DNA from: Echinometra lucunter
Taxonomy: Eukaryota; Echinodermata; Echinoidea; Camarodonta; Echinometridae
Direction of reading: 5' to 3'
Length of the DNA: 64,000 nt
Assembly: GCA_029962745.1 (NCBI GenBank)
Contig: CM057169.1
Span: forward strand, 14,908,162 to 14,972,161
The notes below the pieces were generated by a model. It did not search any database. It was given only the letters and a program-made list of their open reading frames with translations, and had not been told where the DNA came from. Shown here in pieces: positions 1 to 10,635 of this stretch. Numbering within the stretch: position 1 is the first letter of the stretch; each line of letters starts with the position of its first letter. A program made the translations under genes and the position numbers.

Positions 1-873
1 ATACATCCAAGTTCAGTGTTAACTGTGTTTACAAGAGTATCAGGATTTTTATGAGAAAGGAAAACACTGGTGTCATCGGCAAATAATATAAATGATAGAA
101 TCCTAGAAGAATTTTCAAAATCATTAATATACAAAATGAAAAATAACGGCCCAAGAAGCGAGCCCTGCGGTACTCCACATGTTATATCTTTATAATCAGA
201 ATTACAACCATTTATAGAAACAAACTGCTTTCGACCTGTGAAATAACTTCTGTACCACTCCAAGGCCCTTCCCCTTATTCCGTAATGCGATAATTTAGAT
301 AATAATATTTCGTGATCAATGGTGTCAAAGGCCTTGGAGAGGTCCAGAAATATCCCAACTGTGTGAAGATGGTCGTCAACAGCTGTGGCTATGTGATTTA
401 TAAAATACAGAATTGCATGTGTTGTTGAGTGTTTTTGTCGAAAACCAAATTGTGAATTAGACAACAGATCAAAACTTCTTACAAATTTTTTGGTACGATC
501 ATAAATTATTTTTTCGAGAATTTTGGGAAAAGATGACAAGAGAGATATGGGTCTATAATTACCTACGTCAGATGAATCTCCTTTTTTGTGAATGGGGACC
601 ACTCTAGCAATTTTCATCTTGTCAGGAACTATATCACTGACAAGTGATAAATTCATAATGTGTTCTACCAGAATAACAATTTCATTAATGATATCTTTTA
701 ATAAATCATTGCTTATGTCGTCATTTCCAGGGCTCTTTTTGCTTTTAAGATCTTTTACAATTTTTATGATTTCATTGACATTAGTTGGAATAAAGAATAA
801 AGAATTTTGATTTTTATTCTTTAAAAAGCAAGTGCGGGGTATAGCGCTGGCAAGATTTGGACCAATGTTTGAG
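1..873 (-). pseudogene. LINE reverse transcriptase domain, partial (continues off the left edge)
   Basis: The minus-strand frame stays open from 873 to the window edge. It shows the classical order of reverse-transcriptase motifs: KSPGNDDISNDLL, SSDVGNYRPISLLSSFPKIL, SNSQFGFRQKHSTTHAI, GIFLDLSKAFDTIDHEIL, CGVPQGSLLGPLFFILYIND and LFADDTSVFLSHK. The catalytic aspartates of the FADD box and of the first aspartate motif (DLSKAFD) are present. This part reads as intact despite the upstream stop, so the copy is probably not very old. The 3' end of the element lies outside the window. Confidence 0.95.
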
Positions 874-875
874 AA

Positions 876-1419
876 TTATTCATTGAAACTTTTAGCTATG
901 GCAGGATTATCTTCGACAACTTTATTGTTACATGTGTTATATATTATCTTTACATGTGTTATATTATTAGTATTACGAGCTTTCTTTTTATTCAAAACCT
1001 CGTTAATTATTCTCCATGTTTCTTTTGCGTTAGTTACACTCGATTCAAACTTGGAACAATAAAATTTCTTTTTTTTTTTGGATCGTAAAAGTGTTGTTAA
1101 AGTGTTTTTATATTTGACATATTTTGCACGAGTTGCGTCGTTCGGATTTGCACGATACCTGTAATACAATTTTTTTTTCTCTCTCTCTCTTAATGGATCT
1201 TAAAAGTGATTTTCTAATCCAAGGATTTCGTGGTTTTCTTTTATTATTTGGTTTATGTTTTACCAAAGGTATGCATTCATTAAGGGAATTGAGAAAAATA
1301 CTCATGAAATTGTTGTAAGCTTTGTTTACATCGTTGGAAACCAATACTTCAGCCCAGTTAAATGAACTAAGTTTATCCTTTAGTCTCCTAATATTTTTGG
1401 GATTGAATTTACTTACCAT
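876..1419 (-). pseudogene. LINE inter-domain linker, frameshifted
   Basis: This segment joins the endonuclease to the reverse transcriptase. It is read in two frames that overlap at 1108-1169: the upstream part contains NPWIRKSLLRSIKRERE, the downstream part KETWRIINEVLNKKK. Sequences like NPWI...L and WR.INE.L are typical of this region in Jockey/CR1-like elements. The shift falls in the run that reads as poly-T and (CT)n on the plus strand (1170-1190). The frame closes with TAA at 874-876, which interrupts an otherwise continuous protein. Confidence 0.85.
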
Positions 1420-1970
1420 TTTGATGGGGGAGGGTAGAAATTATTACTAAAGAAAGATAATATTCGTTCGAATATTGGACAATGATCGGATATATCAGAC
1501 AAAATGACGCCAGAAACGGTTTCCCGTTCTACATTAGAAAAAATATTGTCAATTAAAGTGCATGAGTGCGGTGATAATCTAGTAGGTCTAGTTATCATGG
1601 GGATAAATGAAAACGATAACAGGGTTTCAAAAAAATCTTGGGAAAAAAGATCATCTTTGTATTTCAAGAGATTGACATTAAAGTCGCCCATCAAAAAGCA
1701 GTGTTTGTTTTTAAGCGAAGGATTTGAAAGCAATCGCTGTATTTCAAGTAAAAATGCATTGTGATCAGATGAAGGTGGTCGATAAATGGTGCCCACAACT
1801 AAGTTTTTCCTGTTGGGTAATATGATTTCAGTAAAAACTGTTTCCATTGTTTCATTCATCAAATTTAGTTCATTAAGTACTATGTATTGAAAATTTATTG
1901 GAACATAAAGCGCTACTCCACCTCCTCGCCTACTTACTCTATTATTAAAGATTAAGTTATGTTTGGACAG
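1413..1970 (-). pseudogene. LINE endonuclease domain (EEP family), 5' truncated
   Basis: The translation includes RRGGGVALYVP, VVGTIYRPPSSDHNAF, MGDFNVNLL, a TLIDNIFSN segment and ISDHCPIF. These are the usual landmarks of the Mg-dependent endonuclease/exonuclease/phosphatase domain that LINEs use to nick their target: GDFN and SDH carry catalytic residues. The first conserved block (N-terminal Asn/Glu residues) is absent, so this copy could not be active. The frame ends in a premature stop at about 1413 next to a CCCTCCCCC run and continues in another frame. Confidence 0.9.
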
Positions 1971-1984
1971 GGGATTTATAGTGT

Positions 1985-2232
1985 GAGGGTGTTCCTTAAA
2001 CCGCGTGCCACACCGACCCCGTCATCATCGTCACTAAACCTGATTGGGAAGATTTTGGGGGAATGATCAGTCGAAGGAACGGCCGCTTTCCGTGGAGACC
2101 CCTGACTGCTGACGGCGAAAACAGCTGTGCCCTCTGTCGTGGTCCCTCCCCATAGACATATAATCAAGAGATCAACAACTCAGTAGGGCGAGTAGCAACT
2201 TGCATGTGCAACCCATACGCCGACCCACGTGA
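1985..2232. other. Spacer of unknown nature
   Basis: GC-richer stretch between the LINE 5' truncation point and the palindromic element. Short open frames exist on both strands, but none has recognisable features. I see no repeat structure here. Confidence 0.4.
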
Positions 2233-2238
2233 GGTATC

Positions 2239-2592
2239 TATGGTGGCCCTGAAGTGCGCTCGACAACAGGTCATGTGCGACGTGAATTTCGCATCCCAGG
2301 TCCGTCCTGAACTTTGCATCCCAAGTCATGAAATTCACGACCCGCGATGTGAAATTCATGACCCGTGGCGCAAACTTTGCATCCCAAGTCGTGAAATTCA
2401 CGACCCGCGGTGCGAAATTCAGGGCCCGTGGCGCGAACTTTGCATCCCAGTCCTGAATTTCGCACGACTTGGGATGCAAAGTTTGCGCCCCAGGTCATGA
2501 ATTTCATGACCTCGGATGCGAAGTTCAGGACCTGGGATGCGAAATTCACGTCGCACATGACTTGTTGTCGAGCGTACTTCAGGGCCACCTTA
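2239..2592. mobile_element. Palindromic non-autonomous DNA element, copy 1 (6-bp TSD)
   Basis: The ends are inverted copies of TATGGTGGCCCTGAAG (one mismatch at the right end), and inverted homology continues for about 50 bp through CGCTCGACAACAGGTCATG and GACGTGAATTTCGC. The interior is a run of short units of alternating orientation built on TGAATTTCGC...GGGTC and its complement. It is flanked on both sides by GGTATC (2233-2238 and 2593-2598), a 6-bp target-site duplication. Two more copies are at 13298 and 47151. It encodes nothing; open frames in several phases reflect the roughly 21-bp units. Confidence 0.9.
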
Positions 2593-2940
2593 GGTATCTC
2601 CTAAATACGACGCTCTGTTATCTTTGTTTACATAGTTTATCCATGCCATGCTCTTACGAGTTGTCATGCTTTCTGTAGTGTACATCGAGGCAATACACTT
2701 AATACGAGTAACTCCGATCGAGGTGAGTATGATTATAATTGCGATTAAATCTCGGGAATTCGAACACACTATAAAAAGGATCATAAACAGCTTTTTGAAT
2801 ACGATACGGTTAGAAAGGGTGTGTAGGCTGATGTATCATTGAGGTCTGTATTTTTATGAACGGTGATAGATCACTTGATTGCGTGCAGAATGTTGTGGCT
2901 CGCGCGTGTAGTGCAACGTACAATTAGAAGCGTAAAGGTG

Positions 2941-3015
2941 CTTTCACACATGATGCGCGATGCGACAGTGTGGTAACACCAGAGTGGATTTATAGAGAGA
3001 GTGACGCAAACGGAA
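2941..3015. repeat. Dispersed repeat also present inverted at 12690-12766
   Basis: The segment with TTCACACATGATGCG, CAGTGTGGTAACACC and TTTATAGAGAGAGTG matches the reverse complement of 12690-12766 (TTTATAGAGAGAGTGGCG, CAGTGTGGCGCC, CATGTGTGAAG). They may be two copies of a family or the distant ends of one large, multiply invaded element; I cannot tell which. Confidence 0.6.
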
Positions 3016-3810
3016 GTCGTTTCTGATTGGTCAGTTATTTCATGGAGCTCAAAATAGTTCCCTCGGCTGATTTTCCACTCCAACAGCATCTGTGGTGATA
3101 TGATACATGTACTGAAATTCCGGTAAGTCGATTTTTCTCTTTTCGTTTTATGGTTCTGATACCACATTTTCCCTGAAAAATATTTTTCTAGGACAGTGGT
3201 ATAACTTGTATATCGATTAAGTCTGATCCTGTGTAGTTTGCGTAATGTTTTTCCAATGTAAATTAATGCCGGTTTAACAAATCAAATTTTCATGTTCTTT
3301 TAGGGAGAAAAATGACGATTAAAGTTTATTTTCGCATTTTCTGTCAGTACTGATGGTAATGATGTGTTTGAAAAAAATATTTTCATAATATTTTCAAGGT
3401 TGCCATATTTTAAATTTCGTTATTTTCAACGAAAATAGCGTAAATTTAGATTAAAAAAACAGACATGGAAATACTGCATGAGGGGCCACTGGAATATTAA
3501 GGGAACTAATTTGATTTTGTGGCTAGCGCCGCCCACTGCACTGCCAACCCGGGCAAAGCCGAGGCTAAGCGGGCGCGCGGGCGGCCTAGGGCTAGCCCAC
3601 TAGTGGAGAGATCAGTGGGCTAGCCTAGCCTAACCATAGGCCCTAGCTAGGGCAGGAGCCACAGCCCATGCTGAAATTTGGGGCTTCGTGCACACATTTC
3701 AAATTTCTTGAGCCTGCTCTTGTAATGATAATTTCAGTTTGCCTGAACGAAAGTAAAGGTCTAAATTAGTTAATATTTAAATCAAAATCCCAAGCATTGC
3801 CCAAGCCAGT
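3015..3810. other. Non-coding, with a GC-rich GGCTAGCC-type patch
   Basis: No gene seen. At 3535-3670 a GC-rich patch contains repeated CTAGCC/GGCTAG words (GGGCTAGCCCACTAG, GTGGGCTAGCCTAGCC), giving local self-complementarity. The remainder is AT-rich with no open frame of note. Confidence 0.4.
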
Positions 3811-3814
3811 CCCA

Positions 3815-4345
3815 GCCGCGAAATTTTTTTCCTACGACAGTTTCGCTCCTTGCGCGTGCGCACATGGTCATTCTCCGCGACTTCATAAATATTCATATAT
3901 ACGTCATTGCGCCATTAATCAACGCATGCGCACATGGTCATTCTCTGAGACGACCTCACAAAATATTCGTAGGTAGCTACGTCATAATGCCATAAAGCAT
4001 AAATGCGCGCTTTGCTCCTCTCTAGAATTCTGTCTGTGATGAGATTTGTGCGCGTGCAAACATTAACTCATAGTTCAGTTCTTTTTTTTTAAGTATCACA
4101 TTGATACTTTTATTCTTAAGAATTTAGGGCCTATTTTAGTTTTTAGAATAATTAAAAATACATGTACAATATGAGAAAGTTTTGCACTGGGCAGAATTTG
4201 TAAAGTATGATGATTGGTTTACTCACCCTAAGATGGTTAAAAAGTAGAATTACGAACACCAACCTCAAATAGGATTAATCTTGTTTTCAAATTTCTGTCA
4301 CATTCCTTTCCACTCGTCATGTGTTCCCACTCCCCTGGCGCCCCC

Positions 4346-4387
<42 letters not shown>

Positions 4388-5740
4388 CTCTCTATTTCTC
4401 TCGCCCTCTTTGTATTTTTTAATCAAACCACTGAATTATTGATGAAATGATTGAAACATTTTATTTTCATTGTTATTTGTAATCTACACCTTTTATGAAT
4501 CAGTAAAGGGAATACAATAAAACCCAGGTTGCATGTTCTTATCGTGGTCAACATAAAATATGGTTGATCTTGTGACAACAAAATCTGACATGTAGATCGT
4601 CACTTGCATATGAGCTAAAACCACTTTCACTCGAATAACAATTATGATATACAGTTAATATATAAATATACACATGTTTTATGGAACTAGATAGATTCTC
4701 TACTGCATGGAGCAGTTAGAATTAATGCCTCTGCCCTGTTACGAGATAAGAATGATACGTGACCTTTAACCTATGACCTCTTGACGTTTCTGGTTCTTTA
4801 TTCCGTTCCACAAAATCATCAATGACGGTTCTCTGTAATCAACAATGAAACAACAATAATAAATACATTATAACAATTCGCATAAGGTTACTTGCACTAT
4901 ATAGGTAATGAGGATGGCAGTAACCGCATTGAATATACACATGTACGCATCAATTTACTACAGTCCAACATGTATGATATAAATCAGAAATATATGTTAG
5001 GCCTTAAACTGATCCCTAATGAAGCTTTTAGCAAAAAAATTAATATTGACGTAAAATGATTAAAATAATCATATCCAGTCAAGGTATACCAAAGCCTAAT
5101 TTACATTACCATAACGTTACTCAGTCTGCTTTAATAATAATCATTGGACAGCCTAACTAAATAAATGTTAGCTTTATGAGAGCTTGGTGCATTTATTCAC
5201 TAGGAATGTTGTATGTAAAACTTACGCATAAATTATGCCCTTGTGCCCTATCACATTTAATGCTTTATTGCAATACAATATCTATCCTAAGCACATTATA
5301 TACACTATATACACCTCTTGTTGATCCTCATACTCTGGTATAGGTCCTAATTAATACATCTTTCTGAAAGGAACTATAAATGGCAACAGCTAACTATCTA
5401 AAGCAACCAATAACTCAATCATTGTATCAGTTTATGGTTTATGGATGGTTTCCTTGTTCCTAGTCTATTATTACTTCAACAAACACACCCTTATTTATTG
5501 TGCAAGTAGGCCTAAATGCACTCTATGATATGACACCGTTCAGCCTGTACACTCGAGCTGATCATTCAAAAAGGGCTTCATTTACACAAACTCAGCGCGC
5601 GAAGAATGACCTGATTAATGGTCTCAGGACGTACATATGAATATTTATGAGCTCTCGGAAAATGACCATGTGCGCACGCGCAAGGAGCGAAAATGTCGTA
5701 GGAAAAAAATTCTCGCCCAAGCCAAGACGAGGGCAAGGCC
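3815..5740. mobile_element. ~1.9-kb element with inverted ends
   Basis: The left end (about 3815-3922) and right end (about 5612-5740) are inverted copies sharing TTTTTTTCCTACGAC, TTTCGCTCCTTGCGCGTGCG, CACATGGTCATT and CATAAATATTCAT. A further partial copy of the end sequence (GCATGCGCACATGGTCATTC) lies at 3924-3980, so the left end is partly tandem. The interior is AT-rich and encodes no visible transposase, which suggests a non-autonomous DNA transposon. The outermost limits and a target-site duplication could not be fixed, because the outer parts diverge in GGCTTGGGC-type repeats. Confidence 0.65.
4341..4395. repeat. Poly-C followed by (CT)n
   Basis: A C-run passes directly into about 18 CT units. 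The same poly-C/(CT)n pairing recurs at 34630, 49420, 56300 and 63560. Confidence 0.95.
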
Positions 5741-5867
5741 AGGCCCAAGGCCAAGAAAAGACTTAGAGTTTTTTAGTCCAAATAACGTTAGACCTGGATC
5801 CAGACCTCTAGTCTCTAGAAGACTAGATATCTAAGTTCTGTTCAACTAGTTCCAGATCTACTGAAGA

Positions 5868-6016
5868 TCAACTGAATTTCAGTGTTTGTTCAATAACTTG
5901 GTTGACCAAAACTGAATCAAAGTCAGAAATTGTTACAATTTCACATGCAGAATCCGTATACTCCAGTAATGTCGTGCTTCTGGTCATGCTCATTTCTTGT
6001 GCACACTTGTTTATGC
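5868..6016 (-). CDS. Candidate secreted cysteine-rich protein, exon 4 (terminal coding exon)
   Basis: On the minus strand a strong acceptor (TGTTTTTTCTTACGCAG) opens an exon that reads GC-ATA-AAC-AAG-TGT and stays open for 48 residues to a TGA at 5868-5870. Two cysteines are seen (NKCAQEM and DSACEIV). The exon needs one base carried over, which is exactly what exon 3 supplies (...TAC-ACA-G), giving a glycine at the junction. An AATAAA word on the minus strand lies at 5494-5499, but inside the neighbouring repeat, so the real polyadenylation site is unknown. Family not recognised. The joining to exon 3, 12 kb away, is inferred from phase only. Confidence 0.42.
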
Positions 6017-6361
6017 CTGCGTAAGAAAAAACATTGCACAAATGAATTGTCAAATGAAATTTTTGCATCTCTTGCTTTGTTACAAAATACAAAGTTTGAG
6101 ATTCTTGATTAACTATATCAGGCTATAGGGGGAAAAAACGAGTCCTTTGGCAGGATTGATGTAATTTAACCATCATTTATGATTTAGGACAGTGCACTGG
6201 ACCACAAATCCACTGGTATCTACTAATAGTAGTTAGGCCTACTAGTAATTATAAGACTCAAACCCTCACGTAGTGCATATGGATGATTTAGACTATGGTA
6301 GTAATCTCAACGAAATATGAAATGATAACTTCGTTGTTCATTGTTACTTTTTTCAATTTAT

Positions 6362-6388
6362 TTTTTATCTTTTTTTTTTTTTTTTTTT
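6362..6388. repeat. Poly-T tract
   Basis: A run of T interrupted once (TTTTTATCTTTTTT...). It lies in a proposed intron of the minus-strand gene. Confidence 0.9.
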
Positions 6389-6576
6389 GTTGGCTACACT
6401 TAAATTTACACTTAAATTGCATGTATTGGAATGCATGTTCATCAGTTTTTATACATAAATTCATGATGAAGTAAACATAAATTTGATAACATTCCATTAT
6501 TCTTCCACTGACTGGTATAGTTTTATCCACTTTTAATTATGTACTAACTACTACTTGATATTTATTGTTTTACAAG

Positions 6577-6704
6577 ATGCTGGACAATAGAGCTGACACA
6601 GACTGAAGATACAGAACTCCGCTTCATTGGAGGCAGGATATTCCATGAAAGAAAGGTCGGCAGGTGTCATGTTAGCTTTGTCAGTTTGACTTCAGCATTT
6701 GGAG
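6577..6704 (+). CDS. Candidate internal exon, product unknown
   Basis: An acceptor-like TTTATTGTTTTACAAG and a donor GGAG|GTAATT bracket 128 nt that are open in one frame. Visible pieces are CWTIELTQTEDTELRFIGG and RKVGRCHVSFVSLTSAFG. The exon would start in phase 2 and end in phase 1. That phase fits the strong acceptor at 7173. A random 128-nt stretch has a fair chance of staying open, so support comes only from the splice borders and phase match. It would sit inside an intron of the minus-strand gene. I do not recognise the peptide. Confidence 0.27.
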
Positions 6705-7172
6705 GTAATTTTGCAGACTGATATTGCACTATTAAGCTTCTTTCTTATGCACAGATCATATCATGAGTATAACAATCTCTATCTGATGAATATGTAACCA
6801 GCATCATAAGACCAATTTATAGTGTGTGAAATCTTACATTACCTTGGCTAAATTTCTTTTAATATTTGAATGGTTCTAATGATTTCTTTCCATTATAGAT
6901 TAATCTACTTAGTCATTTCATTATCAGTTGTTTAAAAAAATTCTAGTGTACAGAAATTTAAACATAGGCTGGTTAACAAGTCAAGTTTTCAGTAATGAAA
7001 GGAGCTGAAAGCATGAATAATTTGATAATATTAACTTCTTTGTTTTCCTTTTATTTCCTAAGCCCTTCCCTTATCTTTCTATCTTTCTCTCTGCCCTCCT
7101 CTCTCTCTCTCTCTCTCTTCATCTCCTGCCTTCCTTTACTTTCTCCTCTTTATTCATTTTTTTCTTTTGCAG

Positions 7173-7279
7173 ATCAAAATCAAAATGATGCATGCTACAA
7201 GGAATCATCACATCACAATCTTTGGAAAAGACAGAGAGAAACGTGCAGCGATTCATATCTGCAGAGGGCAAGAAAATAG
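7173..7279 (+). CDS. Candidate terminal exon pairing with 6577-6704
   Basis: A long pyrimidine tract ending in TTTTTTTCTTTTGCAG is one of the best acceptor-like sites in the window. Read in the phase left by the upstream candidate exon, the frame gives DQNQNDACYKESSHHNLW and then a basic tail, and stops with TAG at 7277-7279. A second frame, entered in phase 0, is also open (IKIKMMHATRNHHITIFGKD onward) to 7305, so the frame choice is not certain. No family recognised. A cDNA read across 6704/7173 would settle it. Confidence 0.27.
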
Positions 7280-7309
7280 ACCAAACACAGACTGAGCAGA
7301 GATACAATA

Positions 7310-9480
7310 CAAACTGCCAGCTCCAGCCCAAATAATGGTGGAATTTCAGGCAGCAAGTGTCCATGGCATTAGCCTAAAATTTAGCTTTGGCATAGACAGA
7401 AATTTCGAAAGGGGAAGGGGAAATATTCCCATATCTCCACCTTTTTTGCTTCTTCTGGTTGACAAAGAATTCTCGAGTTAAAGGACTTTTATCTCCTTCC
7501 ATTACATTCTCTTTCATTTGAGTTTTTCCCCTTTTTGAGTTTCAATACATATTTCTTCCTGATAATATTGAAGGGTATTGTCAAGAGCAAATAGGAGATG
7601 CCCTCTCCAAATTTTGAATCTGATTTGGATTCATTATAGTTTAAAATTTGACATTAGGCCAGTCAATTACATCTTAAAACTTTTGGCATCAAGCCATAAA
7701 ATATTTCAAAGAAGGGTAGGGGCATCGAGCTAAATGTTTTTATGTAATGTTCAATACTTACTGATTATGTTTAAGCATTTGCACTACATTAGAAATTAGC
7801 TCATTTCGATTTTAAATGACAATATTTATGTAAAACTATCATGTTGCCAAATTTACAACAATATTCCAAAGAATAAGTGAAAAATGAATGGTTTTACTCT
7901 TAAAGCATCAGGCAGCCGCCTTTACCAAACAAAGAAAATAAAAGAAAAGTTGTGTAATTTTTTCCTTCTTTATCCTAAATGGAAATGTAGTGGGATCTAA
8001 AACTTTACAAGTATCTTACTGTGGCTTAAAGCAATATAAAGTAAAGCTTTTGTGGCAGATTGGTTGATACTTGCAAATGTGGGCTACTAACTTTAAAGAG
8101 AAATTAGGGTCTCTTATGAAACTAAGAAATTACCTGAAATGATTTTTTTATTATGTGTAGAACACATGCATTTTTTCCTTATCTTATTTTTTTGCTATGA
8201 AAATTTTGATTTTCCATATGACATAACTATGTAATTCATAGGTACAGAAATTGTGTGACCAAATGCAGTAATTTTTGTTGCATGTTATTTTAAAGTATAC
8301 GAAGTTATTTCATACTAATCCATGGCCGTACGCAGGGGAAGGTGGGGGGATTTTGAAAACAGGAATTTTGAAAACATGTTTTTATTGAAAATTTTCTCAA
8401 AATCTACCAAATCCTTCATTTCAATTTGACTTTATACTGAAGTATCCTCATGACCAGCTCGGTCGCTTTGTTCTCTAGCTGTCAAGTTTTTTTTTCAAAA
8501 TTTTTCACGTCTCACCCCCCCCCCCCCGGAAAATTTCTGCATACGCCCAGGTACTCATCTCATTTTTTTGCCCTCAGCCAAGTGAAAAAATGTCTTGCTT
8601 TGATGGCATGAACAGAAAAATCAAGTATTTCAGTATCATTGAAATCCAAGCAGTATACTTGAAAATGAATTACGACCTTTCTTGCTGCAATAGGGTGTTG
8701 GTCAAACTTTCACTGATATGTTACTCACATTCATCTTTTGTTATAACAAAATGAAGATAAACTTCCTCTTTGAAGTGGAAGCCGATATGTTGTATCAAAG
8801 TGCTATGAACACTGATACAATCGGATCGTTCATCCTCAGTAATTGACTTAGAAAGTAGCAGTTTATCATTAGTTGCTACTGGTCAATATGTGAGCAGTAT
8901 CCAAGCTGATTTTCATAAACATTGCCAAAACTAGGTACTGCACTCATGGATGGAAATCTGTCTTGAAAGGTGAGGGGAAAGCATAAGAAATTCTAAGAGG
9001 TGTCACCTTATATATGAAACTTTCACTGAAAAGCAGAAAAAAATATTAAGCTCACCCCCCCCAAAAAAAAAAAAAAAATATGGGCTCGGGAGGGAGCTAC
9101 ATTTGATAAAATGCCTCCACTTTCCAAATTGTGAGGACACGATTGTGAGGGCATGCCCCCCCCCCCCCTTCGGATTCCTGCCCTAATGCAAATGTTGAAA
9201 TTAAGTTGTTTTGTATGCAAAATTAATGTACTCGAGTAAATGAACCCAGTTTGTGCTTATTTTGGTGGCGGGATTATAAAAATACGGTTAAAGTTGCCCC
9301 TTTAGCAATCGATATGTAAGAATTGTATTGATTCGTTGATAATGCTTCGTTTAAAGTAATTTGGTTATGTAATTTATGTTAAATAGAAAGTCAGGTAACG
9401 CATGACTACTTTACTACTCAACGGGTTCCAGCTGCTCTGACCTCCTACTACTTTGAGGTAGGCAGCGCCTCCACTCACCA
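7310..9480. other. Non-coding, AT-rich, with repeat scraps
   Basis: No supportable gene. Scraps of poly-C-bearing repeats occur at 8320-8550 and 9040-9185: each has a G- or C-run next to words such as CATACGCCC or GGGCAGGAATCC, resembling pieces of the 8-bp-TSD elements found elsewhere in the window. Otherwise unstructured. Confidence 0.45.
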
Positions 9481-9505
9481 CTCCTAAACACATACTCACG
9501 CACTG

Positions 9506-9544
9506 CACACACACACCCGCACACGCACACACACACACACACAC
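9506..9544. repeat. (CA)n microsatellite
   Basis: CA dinucleotides with a few interruptions (CACACCCGCACACG). Confidence 0.95.
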
Positions 9545-10320
9545 TCAATAACAGAACCTATTCTACATACGCAGATACAACTAATGCACATCTTAATAAA
9601 CCCTATGAGCTTCTAATAATAATTCAAATATTAAAGTGATTTTAACAGTATATTCTACACCTGTCACGGTATTATGCAACTTTCTGTAAATTATTTTATT
9701 GTTCTGTACTTGTCTTGTGAATTTCGCGTTGTGCCTGTGTATAATTTTGTTCTACCTTGTATTTTACTGCCTCAGCAGAAAATATCCTAGGTTTTATCTG
9801 TTTATATGTACTTTTACGTTGACGAATAAAGTATGTATTATGAAAAGAAAAATTCCCTTCCCCATTCATTTTTTGGGGGGGTGGGGTGGTTGATAGAAAA
9901 TGCATTTGATTAGAGACATTGAATTAGATTTAGCATTTAATAAATGATTCTGTCATAATTTGTACAAAAAAAACCCTGCAAGCTAAAAGTTTGTCATATA
10001 TTTCAAGAATACTTTGTGAAGAGGGGTGTGTCTTTCAACGCATATTTAGGATTGGGGAGGGGGACATTTAGCGCAAGTGTTACGTCCAGAAAATCGGACA
10101 TTGGCAAAATGCAAGAGAGAGAAAAAGAATGATCTGAAGAAATTATAGACGTAGTGATAAATATAAAAAAAGAGAGAGAAAAGGAAAAAAAAAACGTGGA
10201 GAGTTTAATTAAGTTGAATGACAGAGAGTGAGAGGAACAAAGCTATTGAAATCATTTTAAAAGAATTATTTAACACTATACGAATGCAGACAAAACCAAC
10301 CAACTGAAACCAAATATTGA
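9545..10320. other. Non-coding; possible retroelement 3' tail near 9840
   Basis: No gene. At 9820-9850 the words TTGACGAATAAAGTATG followed by ATGAAAAGAAAAA look like a polyadenylation signal and A-rich tail of a degenerate retroelement, but no coding part is visible upstream. 10090-10210 is purine-rich (GAGAGAAAAAG). Confidence 0.35.
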
Positions 10321-10540
10321 GGAAATGAACTGCCCGGGGGGGGGGCACGCGCCTAATATGATATACGGGGGTGTGCCGCTGAGATGGGTCCCTTTTTTGG
10401 AAGAAATCCCTAAACATGAGGTACAGTTTTGAGTCGGAATATCCCTAAACATGCCCCTCACTTTTAAAAAATCAGCAAAATCTGTTGTTAAGAGTATAAA
10501 TCCGAGAGTCGGCAAATCCCTAAAAACATGCCCTCAATTT

Positions 10541-10598
10541 TTGTCTCGCCTGCGTAGCGGAGCGAGACATAGGTATCACTATTTCCGGTGTCGGCGTA

Positions 10599-10635
<37 letters not shown>

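Larger units (their letters stand above)
1..1980 (-). mobile_element. Non-LTR retrotransposon (LINE), degraded, 3' part off the window
   Basis: Read on the minus strand this stretch gives, in order, an apurinic-type endonuclease domain, a linker and a reverse transcriptase that runs off the left edge. It is not intact: one in-frame stop lies at 874-876 (just before the FSNIGPNLA segment), and frame changes occur near 1425 and near 1165, both beside homopolymer or short-repeat runs. The N-terminal part of the endonuclease is missing, so the copy is 5' truncated at about 1980, as is usual for LINEs. Motif style is that of the Jockey/CR1-like LINE groups, but I cannot place it in a clade by eye. 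Confidence 0.93.

Noticed and set aside
2233..2599. 8-bp duplication AGGTATCT at palindromic copy 1
   Set aside because: Copies 2 and 3 support only 6 bp; the two extra matching bases in copy 1 are explained by chance plus the T/A ends of the element.
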